A stretch of DNA of 64,000 bases, from the NCBI GenBank assembly GCA_014841595.1, contig JACYUE010000002.1, forward strand, positions 1-64,000. The letters are read 5' to 3'. Under the pieces are notes generated by a model, which did not search any database, was not told the DNA's origin, and saw only the letters and a list, made by a program, of their open reading frames with translations. Below, one piece after another: positions 46,104 to 57,985 of the stretch (its first letter is position 1; each line of letters starts with the position of its first letter). A program made the position numbers and the translations under genes. The stretch comes from Oxalobacteraceae sp. CFBP 8761 (GTDB taxonomy: Bacteria > Pseudomonadota > Gammaproteobacteria > Burkholderiales > Burkholderiaceae_D).

Positions 46104-48408
46104 AGTGATCAGCGGTGGGGTGCGCTACGCGCTGATCGTTGGCGGCGCCATCGTCTCGATCCTGCTGTTCCTGCTGGCTGGCGCATCCGACAATTCCGGC
46201 TTCTTCGGCCGCTACTACAGCTGGCTCCTGGGTCTGACCGCCGCGATGGCGTTCCTGCTCCTGATCGTCGTGGTCGTGGCGCTGGGGCGCCTGTATTCCC
46301 GCTACAAGGCCGGCAAGTTCGGCTCGCGCCTCATGGCCCGGCTGGTGCTGCTGTTTGCCGGCATCGGCATCCTGCCTGGTCTCGTGATCTTCATCGTGTC
46401 GGTGCAGTTCGTGTCGCACTCCATTGACTCGTGGTTCGACGTCAAGATCGAATCGGCCATCGAATCGGGCCTGAACCTGGGCCGCGCCGCGCTCGACGAA
46501 TCGCTGTCCGAACTGGGCGCCACCGCGCAGACTGCCGCCGCCACGCTGGCAGGGCAGAGCGACATGACCGCGCAACCCGTGCTGGCGCGCCTGCTGCATG
46601 ACACCAGCGGTCTGCAAAGCGTGATGCTGGTCGACGCCAACGGCGCCGTGCTGTCGGCTGCTACCGAAGACCGCGGCGCCAATCTGGCGGCCGATGCACC
46701 CAATGAACGCATGCTGCGCAGCGCCGGGATGCCGGGCGGGTATGCCCAGGCCGAGGGCGGTGTCGGCCCAGCCGATGCGGGCGACGAGGCCACAGACGGC
46801 GCCTCGAATGCGCTCGACGCCGTGACCGGCCTGCGTCTGCGCGTGGTGATGGCCGTGCCCGAACCGCCCGGCGTGCAGCAGCGCTACCTGCAACTGCTGC
46901 AGGCGGTGCCGGTCGGCCTGGCATCGAACGCCGAGGTGCTGCGCTCGGCCTCCACCGAATACCGGCTGCGCCTCGAAGCGCGCACGGGCCTGCGCAAGAT
47001 GTACATCGTGACCTTGACTCTGACGCTGCTGCTGGCGATCTTCGGGGCGATCGGCAGTGCCTTCCTCATCGCCGGCAATCTGGCGCAGCCACTGCTGGTG
47101 CTGGCCGAAGGCACGCAGGCGGTGGCCGAGGGCGACCTGTCGCCGCGCCCGATCGTCGAGACCAACGATGAATTGGGCACCTTGACCCGATCGTTCAATG
47201 CGATGACGGGCCAGCTGTTCGAGGCCAGGAGCGCCGTGGAGCGCAACCGCGCCGCGCTGCAAAGCGCCAAGGCCCACCTGGAATCGGTGCTGGCCAATAT
47301 GTCGGCCGGCGTGATCGTGCTCGATGCCGAAGGCGTGGTGGTCAACTCGAACGATGCGGCATACCGCATCCTGCAGGTGGAGCCGGGCGCGATGGCCGGG
47401 CCGCTGAACCGCATCGCCGGCCTCGAACATTTTTCGAACACGGTCACGCGCTCGTTCTCGGCGCAAAGCGCGCACGTGGCGGCCGAGCGCCGCAAGCGCG
47501 CACACTGGCAGCAGCAGATCGAGATCCCGCGCGACGCCCAGCGTAAGACCGGCGCGGCCGACGAACAGGAGCACGACATCGTGCTGCTGGCGCGCGGCTC
47601 GCGCCTGCCGGTGGGTGCCGACAGCGGCTTCATCGTCGTGTTCGACGATATCTCGGACGTGATCACGGCGCAGCGCTCGGTGGCCTGGGGCGAAGTGGCG
47701 CGCCGCCTGGCGCACGAAATCAAGAACCCGCTCACGCCGATCCAGCTGGCGGCCGAGCGCATGCAGATGAAGCTGGCCGAACACCTGCCGCAAGCGCAGG
47801 CAGACCTGCTCCAGCGTGGTACGACCACGATCGTCAACCAGGTCGATGCGATGAAGCGCATGGTCGACGACTTCCGCGACTATGCACGCACGCCGCCGGC
47901 GATGCTCGACCAGCTCGACCTGAATGGCCTGATCGCCGAGATCCTCAGCCTGTACCTGGCCGACGATGGCAGCGACATCATTCATGCGAACCTCGCGCCG
48001 GACCTGCCGCGCGTGATGGGTGACGCGACCCAGCTGCGCCAAGTGATCCACAACCTGGTGCAAAACGCGCAGGATGCGCTGGTCGAGCGCGGACCGGACG
48101 CACCGGCGCCACGCGTGGACATCACGACCGAGGCGATCCAGTACACGGGCGCCGGCGGCCTGGCCGGCACTGCGGTGCGACTGGCGATCGTGGACAATGG
48201 GCCCGGTTTCGCGCCCCGCATCCTGGCGCGCGCGTTCGAGCCATACGTGACGACCAAGGCGCGCGGCACGGGGCTTGGCCTCCCGATGGTCAAGAAAATC
48301 ATCGATGAACACGGTGGCCGGATCGATGTCGGAAACCGCAGCGATGGAACTGGCGCAGCAGTGTCGATTTTGCTGTTAAAGTTAGCTCCCGAAGCAAGCT
48401 TGGCTTAA
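46093..48408 (+). CDS. NtrY-like sensor histidine kinase
   Basis: A 771-residue membrane kinase. Three N-terminal membrane segments (residues 10-30, 42-65 and 83-105) precede a periplasmic or sensory part, another membrane segment near 308-333 and a HAMP domain (GNLAQPLLVLAEGTQAVAEG). Then come a PAS domain (LESVLANMSAGVIVLDAEG), HisKA with His541 in RRLAHEIKNPLTPIQLA and HATPase (NLVQNAQDAL, DNGPGFAP, GTGLGLPMVKKI). The GTG at 46093 gives the longest form; GTG codons at 46105 and 46120 are possible. It pairs with the regulator 196 bases downstream. Confidence 0.9.
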   Translation: MRSEVISGGVRYALIVGGAIVSILLFLLAGASDNSGFFGRYYSWLLGLTAAMAFLLLIVVVVALGRLYSRYKAGKFGSRLMARLVLLFAGIGILPGLVIFIVSVQFVSHSIDSWFDVKIESAIESGLNLGRAALDESLSELGATAQTAAATLAGQSDMTAQPVLARLLHDTSGLQSVMLVDANGAVLSAATEDRGANLAADAPNERMLRSAGMPGGYAQAEGGVGPADAGDEATDGASNALDAVTGLRLRVVMAVPEPPGVQQRYLQLLQAVPVGLASNAEVLRSASTEYRLRLEARTGLRKMYIVTLTLTLLLAIFGAIGSAFLIAGNLAQPLLVLAEGTQAVAEGDLSPRPIVETNDELGTLTRSFNAMTGQLFEARSAVERNRAALQSAKAHLESVLANMSAGVIVLDAEGVVVNSNDAAYRILQVEPGAMAGPLNRIAGLEHFSNTVTRSFSAQSAHVAAERRKRAHWQQQIEIPRDAQRKTGAADEQEHDIVLLARGSRLPVGADSGFIVVFDDISDVITAQRSVAWGEVARRLAHEIKNPLTPIQLAAERMQMKLAEHLPQAQADLLQRGTTTIVNQVDAMKRMVDDFRDYARTPPAMLDQLDLNGLIAEILSLYLADDGSDIIHANLAPDLPRVMGDATQLRQVIHNLVQNAQDALVERGPDAPAPRVDITTEAIQYTGAGGLAGTAVRLAIVDNGPGFAPRILARAFEPYVTTKARGTGLGLPMVKKIIDEHGGRIDVGNRSDGTGAAVSILLLKLAPEASLA

Positions 48409-48604
48409 GGACAACTGAACAAGCGGCTGCGTGTTGCCCTGCCAATCGCACCGCCTGGCAGTGCATTGCGCCGTGTTTGTCAGTACAGTGCGTTTTTCCG
48501 GCCGATCGTGGCTCCGCTCGTAATGGTTTTTCGAACTCCCCTTCAGTGCAAAAAACTTATAAAATTGCACACACGTCGGGTAGAAGATCAGGAAGGTAGA
48601 AGAG

Positions 48605-49375
48605 ATGGCGAACATACTGGTAGTTGACGATGAAATGGGGATCCGGGAGCTGCTCTCCGAGATTCTCGGTGACGAAGGTCATGCCATCACCCTGGCCGAG
48701 AACGCGCAGCAAGCGCGTGAGGCGCGCGCGGCCGGCGCCCCGGATCTCGTGCTGCTCGATATCTGGATGCCTGACACCGATGGCGTCACGCTGCTCAAGG
48801 AATGGCAGCGCGACGGCCTGTTGACCATGCCGGTCATCATGATGTCGGGTCACGCGACCATCGACACCGCAGTCGAAGCAACGCGCATCGGCGCGCTGAA
48901 CTTCCTCGAGAAACCAATCGCACTGCAAAAGCTGCTCAAGGCCGTGCAGCAGGGCCTGAGCCGCGCGCAGGAAGTCGCGCGTGCGCCGATGGCGCCACCG
49001 CGGCCGATTGCACCGAGCGTGCCGAGCATGGCGCTCGACGGCGGTGGCGCGGCATCCGCATCGACCTCGCCATCGGCGCCGATGTTCGCGTCGGCCAATA
49101 CGCAGCCGGGCGCCGGCGCGGCCCTTGGCAACGGCGCGCGCATGGTGCATGCGATGTCGCAGGGCGAGGGCACCGGCTACACGCTGTCGTTCGACCTGCC
49201 GCTGCGCGAAGCACGCGATGCGTTCGAGCGCATGTACTTCGAGCACCACCTGGGCCGTGAAGGCGGCAGCATGACGCGCGTGGCCGAAAAGACGGGCCTG
49301 GAGCGCACCCACTTGTACCGCAAGCTCAAGCAGCTGGGCGTCGAGCCGGGCAAGCTGGCCAAGAAAGGGGGCTGA
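48605..49375 (+). CDS. NtrX-like response regulator lacking AAA+ domain
   Basis: A 256-residue regulator. The receiver spans residues 1-120 with Asp52 in VLLDIWMPDTDG and the Lys in NFLEKPIALQKLL. A low-complexity Ala/Pro/Ser linker (residues 128-178) follows, then a C-terminal Fis-type helix-turn-helix (MTRVAEKTGLERTHLYRKLK). The sigma-54-activating AAA+ domain of true NtrX is absent, giving the ActR/PrrA-like build. It therefore probably acts on sigma-70 promoters or by other means. A TATAAA at 48558 suggests its own promoter. The next gene's ATG overlaps its stop. Confidence 0.88.
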   Translation: MANILVVDDEMGIRELLSEILGDEGHAITLAENAQQAREARAAGAPDLVLLDIWMPDTDGVTLLKEWQRDGLLTMPVIMMSGHATIDTAVEATRIGALNFLEKPIALQKLLKAVQQGLSRAQEVARAPMAPPRPIAPSVPSMALDGGGAASASTSPSAPMFASANTQPGAGAALGNGARMVHAMSQGEGTGYTLSFDLPLREARDAFERMYFEHHLGREGGSMTRVAEKTGLERTHLYRKLKQLGVEPGKLAKKGG

Positions 49376-49824
49376 TGGCCCGCGCGGCCACCAGTCTCGT
49401 TACCGGTTCGACGGCGGCGGCGCGCGAAGCGGCTATTGCGGCGCTGTTGGCCATGCCATTCGATGCAGCGTTTGCATCTTCAGCGTCCGTCAGCAGCCTC
49501 GCTGCTGACGGAGCGACCTCTCCCGCAAGCCGCCTGCCGGTGCCCGCCATCCCGTTCGACGCTGTCATTCTCGAAGGCCTGGGCGTGGCGGCCACGCCGC
49601 TCGAAACCGGTCCCGGCCTGCACGTCATGCGCATCGCCCCGGGCTGCCTGTGCTGCGACGGCAATCTGGTTTTGCGTGTAACATTGAATCGTCTGCTGCG
49701 CCAACGCCCTCGGCGCCTGTTCATCGGTCTGGCGAGCAGCGAACACCTTGATCAGTTGCGATCGTGGCTTGCAGCACCGCCATACGATCAGCTGTTGGCC
49801 CTGGAACCGACCGTGCACGCCTGA
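49375..49824 (+). CDS. CobW-like protein with degenerate P-loop
   Basis: A 149-residue protein. APGCLCCDGNLVLRVTLNRL (Cys91, 93, 94) matches the CxCC metal site of the COG0523/CobW GTPases (GCxCC), and VILEGLGVAATP resembles their Glu-Gly segment. The N-terminal VTGSTAAARE occupies the place of VTGFLGAGKTT but lacks the Gly-Lys-Thr needed for nucleotide binding. The usual C-terminal half is missing. Its ATG overlaps the stop of the response regulator in TGATG, showing coupled translation. It may be a metal-binding relic or a specialised partner; the family is not firmly assigned. Confidence 0.6.
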   Translation: MARAATSLVTGSTAAAREAAIAALLAMPFDAAFASSASVSSLAADGATSPASRLPVPAIPFDAVILEGLGVAATPLETGPGLHVMRIAPGCLCCDGNLVLRVTLNRLLRQRPRRLFIGLASSEHLDQLRSWLAAPPYDQLLALEPTVHA

Positions 49825-49946
49825 GTTTTACGGGTGCGTTCACTTGAAATCCAGCTGGCCAGCCCCACCTCTTTATCGAAGTGAACAGCCTGCCATTCGC
49901 CGCCATCCGGCAGGTTGGCACCAACTTTCTGATCGAAGGAGTCAAC

Positions 49947-50204
49947 ATGAACATGATCTATAACAGTGAACAGTACAGCGTCGTCGAATTCGGCGTCGAC
50001 CGTGAACTCGAAGCACTGCGCTTTGGTGGCTTCGAGATCGTCGACAAGGCCGGCCGGCGCGAAGCGTTCATCGGCGGCCGACTCGCGCAATCGTTCCGAC
50101 GCGATGTCAACAACCTGATCGCCAGCGAACCGACGATGGAAGAAATCGACGAGTTCCTGGGCGAGTACGATACCTTGATGAGCCAACCAGTGGTGCTGCA
50201 TTAA
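49947..50204 (+). CDS. DUF3567 domain-containing protein
   Basis: An 85-residue cytoplasmic protein matching DUF3567, a small betaproteobacterial family: MNMIYNSEQYSVVEFGVD at the start, LRFGGFEIVDK, and FRRDVNNLIASEPTMEEIDEFL. The start at 49947 has a GAAGGAG ribosome site; a longer in-frame reading from 49881 lacks support. The function is unknown. Confidence 0.88.
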   Translation: MNMIYNSEQYSVVEFGVDRELEALRFGGFEIVDKAGRREAFIGGRLAQSFRRDVNNLIASEPTMEEIDEFLGEYDTLMSQPVVLH

Positions 50205-50284
50205 GCCGGTGTCGAAGTACCTGCCGCGCCATTGCCAGCCAAGGTGATGGCGCTCTCATTTCAGTAGCTTACGAAGCTGTACCC

Positions 50285-51073
50285 ATGTGCCAGTTACTCG
50301 GAATGAACTGCAATGTCCCCACTGACATTGTCTTTTCTTTTACCGGCTTCGCCCATCGCGGCGGCCGCACCGATACCCACCACGATGGCTGGGGGATCGC
50401 GTTCTTCGAAGGGACGGGCGTACGCCACTTCGTCGATCACCAGGCAGCGATTGCGTCGCCAATCGCCGAGCTGATCAAGCGTTACCCGATCAAGTCCACC
50501 AACGTCATTGCCCATATCCGCAAGGCCACCGTCGGCCAGGTGGCGCTGGAAAACTGTCATCCGTTCGTGCGTGAATTGTGGGGCCGCTATTGGGTGTTCG
50601 CCCACAACGGCGACCTCAAGGCATTCGCGCCCGTGCTCGATGGCGCGTTCCGGCCAGTCGGCACGACCGACAGCGAACTGGCCTTCTGCTTCCTGCTGCA
50701 AAGCCTGCGCCGCGAGTTCGGCGATACGGCGCCCACGCGCGCGGCGCTCGCTGGCGCACTCGAACGCATCATTCCCGGCATCGCCGCCCATGGCACCTTC
50801 AACATGATGCTGTCCGATGGGACGGCGCTGTACACGCATTGCTCGACCAAGCTGTGCTACGTCGTGCGCAAGCACCCGTTCGTGACGGCCTGCCTGTCGG
50901 ACGAAGACCTGTCGGTCGACTTTTCGCAGGTGACGACGCCGGATGACCGGGTCGCGATCATCGTGACTGAACCGCTGACGACGAACGAGGCATGGACCCA
51001 TTTCGCGCCGGGTGAACTCAAGGTGTTCGTCGATGGCTTGCCGCAGGATGTAGCGACCTTGTCAGCGGGTTGA
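50285..51073 (+). CDS. Class II glutamine amidotransferase (YafJ-like)
   Basis: A 262-residue protein starting MCQLLGMNCN, with the N-terminal nucleophile Cys2, and further motifs GGRTDTHHDGWGIAFFEG, AHIRKATVGQVALENCHPF, WVFAHNGDLKAF and GTTDSELAFCFLL. It carries only the Ntn glutaminase domain, as in YafJ/EgtC-like proteins, so its acceptor is not evident from the sequence. It is 80 bases after DUF3567 and 97 bases before the EAL gene. Confidence 0.88.
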   Translation: MCQLLGMNCNVPTDIVFSFTGFAHRGGRTDTHHDGWGIAFFEGTGVRHFVDHQAAIASPIAELIKRYPIKSTNVIAHIRKATVGQVALENCHPFVRELWGRYWVFAHNGDLKAFAPVLDGAFRPVGTTDSELAFCFLLQSLRREFGDTAPTRAALAGALERIIPGIAAHGTFNMMLSDGTALYTHCSTKLCYVVRKHPFVTACLSDEDLSVDFSQVTTPDDRVAIIVTEPLTTNEAWTHFAPGELKVFVDGLPQDVATLSAG

Positions 51074-51170
51074 TCGTTCCCCAACATTCTCACAAAAAAT
51101 TTATGCTAGGAAACCCAACTGCCATTGGGATGCGGTAAAGTAGATCGGTTGCCGCGATATTGAGAATGAT

Positions 51171-52448
51171 ATGACCGATACAGCCCGCCTCGACGAGGCA
51201 TCCCAGCCACTGCGCATGCGCAATTTCTTCTTGGCGCGCCAGCCGGTGCTGGACCGTAACCAGGCACTGTATGGCTACGAATTGCTGTTCCGCGGCAGTG
51301 CCCAGGGGTCGGCGGAGTTCGAGTCCGGGTTGTCGGCCAGCGCCAGCGTCATCCACCATGCGTCCCAGCTCGGCCTGCCACGTGCGATTGGCGATGCGAC
51401 GGCGTTCATCAATGTCGACAAGGACGCGTTGATGAGCGATATGTTTGCGTTCATGCCGCGCGAGCGCACGGTGCTGGACATCGTCAGCTCGGTCGAGCCT
51501 GATGTCGACGTCATCGAGCGCATGACGCATCTGGCGTCGCACGGCTTTCGCTTTGCTGCCGAAGCCTCGGCCCATGGCCCGGCGCTGTCGCGTTTCTTGC
51601 CGGTGATCGACTTCGTCAAGATGGACCTGCGCGCGCTGCCGCTCGTGACGATGCTGTCGCTCGCACCGCGCCTGCGCAACACCGGCAAGCGGCTGGTGGC
51701 GGCGAAGGTCGAGAACCTCACCGAATACCGGACTTGCCTGGACGTCGGCTTCGACTATTTCCAGGGCTATTACTTTGCCAAGCCATCCGTGATCGCAGGG
51801 CGCAAGCTGTCGCCGTCACAGACGACGGTGCTCGACCTGATGAACCTGATCACGTCGGATGCCGACAATGCCGAAATCGAGCAGGTGGTCAAACGTGAAG
51901 TGACGATCGGCCTGAACCTGCTGCGCCTGGTGAACACGCCGGCAGTGGGGGCAGGGCGCCGCATCGAATCGATCAGCCAGGCCTTGAACCTGCTGGGCCG
52001 GCGCCAGTTGCAGCGCTGGCTGCAGATACTGCTGTTTGCCGAGCCCGACGTGCGCGGCCACAGCCAGAGTCCGCTCCTGATGCTGGCCACGACCCGCGCG
52101 CGCCTGATGGAGCTGCTGGCCCAACGCATGCGCCCGGCGCAGCGCAACGTCGCCGACATCGCATTCACGGTCGGCATGATGTCGCTGATGGACACGCTGT
52201 TCTGCATTCCAATGCGCGACATCGTCGAACAGATTCCCGTGATCGACGAAGTGCGCACCGCGCTCCTGAACCGCACGGGCTTCTTTGGCGAGCTGCTCAA
52301 GCTGGCTGAATCGATCGAGCGCATGGACGACGAGCAGGACGACATGCTCGCAGGCCTGAAGTCACTGGCCTTCGACGGCGACGACCTGGCCGAGCTCGAA
52401 GTGGCCGCATTCGAGTGGAGCGACAAGGTCGTACGCTACGCGATCTGA
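51171..52448 (+). CDS. EAL and HDOD domain-containing protein
   Basis: A 425-residue YuxH-type signalling protein. The N-terminal EAL domain (about 18-215) keeps ARQPVLDRNQALYGYELLFR, INVDKDAL, VKMDLRALPL and FDYFQGYYFAKP but lacks the DDFG pair (FRFAAEASAHG stands there), so it is probably not an active c-di-GMP phosphodiesterase. The C-terminal HDOD domain (about 215-400) has LLRLVNTPAVG and SISQALNLLGRRQLQRWL. Such proteins act as c-di-GMP or protein-binding regulators. The start sits near a GAGAATGAT site. Confidence 0.88.
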   Translation: MTDTARLDEASQPLRMRNFFLARQPVLDRNQALYGYELLFRGSAQGSAEFESGLSASASVIHHASQLGLPRAIGDATAFINVDKDALMSDMFAFMPRERTVLDIVSSVEPDVDVIERMTHLASHGFRFAAEASAHGPALSRFLPVIDFVKMDLRALPLVTMLSLAPRLRNTGKRLVAAKVENLTEYRTCLDVGFDYFQGYYFAKPSVIAGRKLSPSQTTVLDLMNLITSDADNAEIEQVVKREVTIGLNLLRLVNTPAVGAGRRIESISQALNLLGRRQLQRWLQILLFAEPDVRGHSQSPLLMLATTRARLMELLAQRMRPAQRNVADIAFTVGMMSLMDTLFCIPMRDIVEQIPVIDEVRTALLNRTGFFGELLKLAESIERMDDEQDDMLAGLKSLAFDGDDLAELEVAAFEWSDKVVRYAI

Positions 52449-52469
52449 CGCCACCAGCAACATCACCCG

Positions 52470-52501
52470 AACGGGCCGCCAGGATAACCTGCCGGCCCGT
52501 T
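52470..52501 (+). other. Hairpin after the EAL/HDOD gene
   Basis: AACGGGCCG (52470-52478) pairs with CGGCCCGTT (52493-52501), a 9-bp stem with a 14-base loop, 22 bases after the stop. Only two T follow, so it is terminator-like but not a strong intrinsic terminator. The repeat element begins 38 bases later. Confidence 0.5.
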
Positions 52502-52539
52502 GCGCATTCCCGCCACAGAAAGCAATTACCCAACAATGA

Positions 52540-52642
52540 GGGTCAGAGTCGAATTGTTTGACAACTTTTCCTATCCGCAAGGCGCCGAATGGCAGAGCCC
52601 GTTATTGGCGAGAGCAATTGCTCAACAATTCGACTCTGACCC
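52540..52642. repeat. 103-base inverted-repeat unit, same family as at 26181
   Basis: Perfect 19-base arms: GGGTCAGAGTCGAATTGTT (52540-52558) and AACAATTCGACTCTGACCC (52624-52642). The left end continues TGACAACTTT, the same as the right ends of units 1 and 2 read backwards; the right end continues inward as GAGCAATTGCTC, like unit 3. The unit is thus inverted relative to units 1 and 2 and has a 40-base GC-richer middle. It lies between the convergent EAL/HDOD and metH genes. Confidence 0.85.
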
Positions 52643-52685
52643 TCATTAAAAAGCGTGATTTTCGGAAAAATTACTGATTAATTCT

Positions 52686-52695
52686 ACTCTGACCC
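52686..52695 (-). repeat. Solo half-copy of the repeat core
   Basis: ACTCTGACCC at 52686-52695 is preceded by TTAATTCT and followed by TCATT, the same edge seen on the full units. No partner copy lies within 40 bases, so this is a lone end or a decayed unit. It lies 11 bases beyond the metH stop. Confidence 0.75.
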
Positions 52696-52705
52696 TCATT
52701 GGAGT

Positions 52706-56476
<3,771 letters not shown>

Positions 56477-56589
56477 GGTGAGGTCTTTCGAGGAGGGCGG
56501 CTTGAAGATATTGCCTGTTGGGCGGTCTACGATTATACGTCAAGCCGTTGATATCGCTGAAAGTCGGACCCATGTATGTATCCTTTTGT

Positions 56590-56653
56590 ATGTAACATGG
56601 TATGTGTTACATGGCGTTACAATTCGCGACTTAACAGCAATCTTTACGTTACA
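56590..56653 (+). promoter_or_regulatory. Candidate operator array upstream of the BrnA-like gene
   Basis: ATGTAACA (56590-56597) and TGTTACAT (56605-56612) are perfect 8-base inverted repeats around a 7-base spacer. CGTTACA recurs at 56615-56621, exactly 10 bases after the second arm's TGTTACA, and again at 56647-56653. Four half-sites with near-helical spacing in the gap between metH and a ribbon-helix-helix gene suggest binding by a multimeric regulator, possibly the BrnA-like protein itself. Confidence 0.5.
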
Positions 56654-56666
56654 CGGTGAGACGACA

Positions 56667-56942
56667 ATGAAGTCAAGCCACCGCGAGTGGCGTGAACAGA
56701 TGGGATTACGCATGAACAAAGAATACCGACCGGATTGGGATCAGCCAATTGACAGCAGCCCGGACTCAGCAGCATCGTCGAAGCCGCAAGTCGCCAGCAA
56801 TGGTGTGAAACAGATCGTCACGATCCGTCTGGATGTGGATATGCTCGAATGGTTCAAGACCGCAGGTCCTGGCTATCAGACCCGCATCAACCAGGTTCTG
56901 CGTGAACATATGGATGCCCAGCGTAATTCGCAGGCAGAGTAA
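56667..56942 (+). CDS. Orphan BrnA-like antitoxin family protein
   Basis: A 91-residue protein. Residues 50-85, VKQIVTIRLDVDMLEWFKTAGPGYQT and onward RINQVLREHM, match the C-terminal ribbon-helix-helix domain of BrnA antitoxins. In known BrnTA modules the toxin BrnT gene stands directly upstream; here metH runs divergently and no toxin is present, and downstream lies a terminator. It may be an autonomous regulator. The start at 56667 has a GGTGAG site; MNKEYRPDW at 56712 is an alternative. An inverted-repeat array lies upstream. Confidence 0.8.
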   Translation: MKSSHREWREQMGLRMNKEYRPDWDQPIDSSPDSAASSKPQVASNGVKQIVTIRLDVDMLEWFKTAGPGYQTRINQVLREHMDAQRNSQAE

Positions 56943-56950
56943 GCAGTTGC

Positions 56951-56974
56951 AAGGCGCCGGCGAGGCGCCTTTTT
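56951..56974 (+). terminator. Terminator of the BrnA-like gene
   Basis: AAGGCGCC (56951-56958) pairs with GGCGCCTT (56964-56971) around GGCGA, followed by T to 56974. It stands 8 bases after the stop codon. Confidence 0.9.
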
Positions 56975-56988
56975 CACGATGTGAAGAC

Positions 56989-57012
56989 AAAAACGGCAGC
57001 CCGCGGGCTGCC
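56989..57012 (-). terminator. Terminator of the def-fmt operon
   Basis: GGCAGCCC (56995-57002) and GGGCTGCC (57005-57012) form an 8-bp stem. On the minus strand it is followed by G and a run of T (complement of A 56989-56993). It is 26 bases past the fmt stop. Confidence 0.85.
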
Positions 57013-57037
57013 TTGTCGTATCCGGAGCGCGTGGGGC

Positions 57038-57985
57038 TCAGCTGAACGTCAATCCCGCCAGCGCAAACCCTTTCAGGAATTCCGCCGCCGCCAGGCGCTT
57101 GCCGCCCGGTTTTTGCAGCTCGGTCAGGCGCAGCGCGCCCGCGCCGCACGCCACCACGATCCCGCCCGCATCCGCCTGCAGCACCTGGCCCGGCGCGCCG
57201 CTGCCATCAACGGCGTCGGCATGCCAGATCTTGACCGCCACGCCATCGACGATGCCGTTCGCACCGGGGAACGGATTGAATGCGCGGATCTTGCGCGCCA
57301 GGACGCCTGCCGGCAGCGCGAAATCGAGCTTTGCCTCTTCTTTCGTGATCTTGGCCGCGTAGGTCACGCCGGCATCTGGCTGCGGCGTGGCGACCAGCTG
57401 GCCGGCGGCCATCTTGTGCAGCGCCTCGACGATCATGCGTGCGCCCAGCGCCGCCACCTTGTCGTGCAGCGTGCCAGTGGTGTCGGTGGCCTCGATCGGC
57501 AAGCCTTCCATCAGCAGCATCGGGCCGGTATCGAGGCCTTCTTCCATTTCCATAATGGTGACGCCGGCGTCAGGGTCGCCCGCCTCGATGGCGCGGTGGA
57601 TCGGCGCGGCGCCCCGCCAGCGCGGCAGCAGCGAGCCGTGAATATTGATGCAGGGGCGGATGTCCAGCGTGCTGCGCGGCAGGATCAGGCCGTAGGCCGC
57701 CACCACCATCACGTCGTAGTCCAGCGCCAGCAGCTGCGCATGGGCCGCGCGTGCCTGTTCGGCGCGCTCGGGATCCTTGCTGTCGGTGCGCAGCGACAGC
57801 GGCTGCGCGACCTGCATGCCATGCGCCAGCGCGTATTGCTTGACGCTGGAAGCCTGCAACTGCATCCCGCGCCCGGCCGGGCGGTCGGGCTGGGTCAGTA
57901 CCAGCGGCACGGTAAAACCGGCTTCGTGAATCGCACGCAGGGCGACGGCGGCAAATTCCGGCGTGCCGGCAAAGACGACCTTCAT
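57038..57985 (-). CDS. fmt: Methionyl-tRNA formyltransferase
   Basis: A 315-residue enzyme that formylates initiator Met-tRNA. Motifs are [65 protein letters not shown] (with the catalytic Asn-His) and the later [10 protein letters not shown]. The ATG at 57985 overlaps the def stop by one base; a TTG codon just before it is not needed. It is the second gene of def-fmt and has a terminator downstream. Confidence 0.96.
   Translation of the reverse strand: MKVVFAGTPEFAAVALRAIHEAGFTVPLVLTQPDRPAGRGMQLQASSVKQYALAHGMQVAQPLSLRTDSKDPERAEQARAAHAQLLALDYDVMVVAAYGLILPRSTLDIRPCINIHGSLLPRWRGAAPIHRAIEAGDPDAGVTIMEMEEGLDTGPMLLMEGLPIEATDTTGTLHDKVAALGARMIVEALHKMAAGQLVATPQPDAGVTYAAKITKEEAKLDFALPAGVLARKIRAFNPFPGANGIVDGVAVKIWHADAVDGSGAPGQVLQADAGGIVVACGAGALRLTELQKPGGKRLAAAEFLKGFALAGLTFS

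Noticed and set aside
48409..48604. A small gene between the kinase and the response regulator
   Set aside because: Frames are short, without ribosome sites or similarity. The gap holds a TATAAA box and probably a promoter.
56477..56666. Cobalamin riboswitch upstream of metH
   Set aside because: The gap is 190 bases and lacks the B12-box-like segment and the expected stem pattern. The visible structure is the GTTACA inverted-repeat array instead.
56477..56666. A BrnT toxin gene next to the BrnA-like gene
   Set aside because: All frames in the gap were considered; none gives a BrnT-sized product with its motifs. Downstream is a terminator and then fmt.
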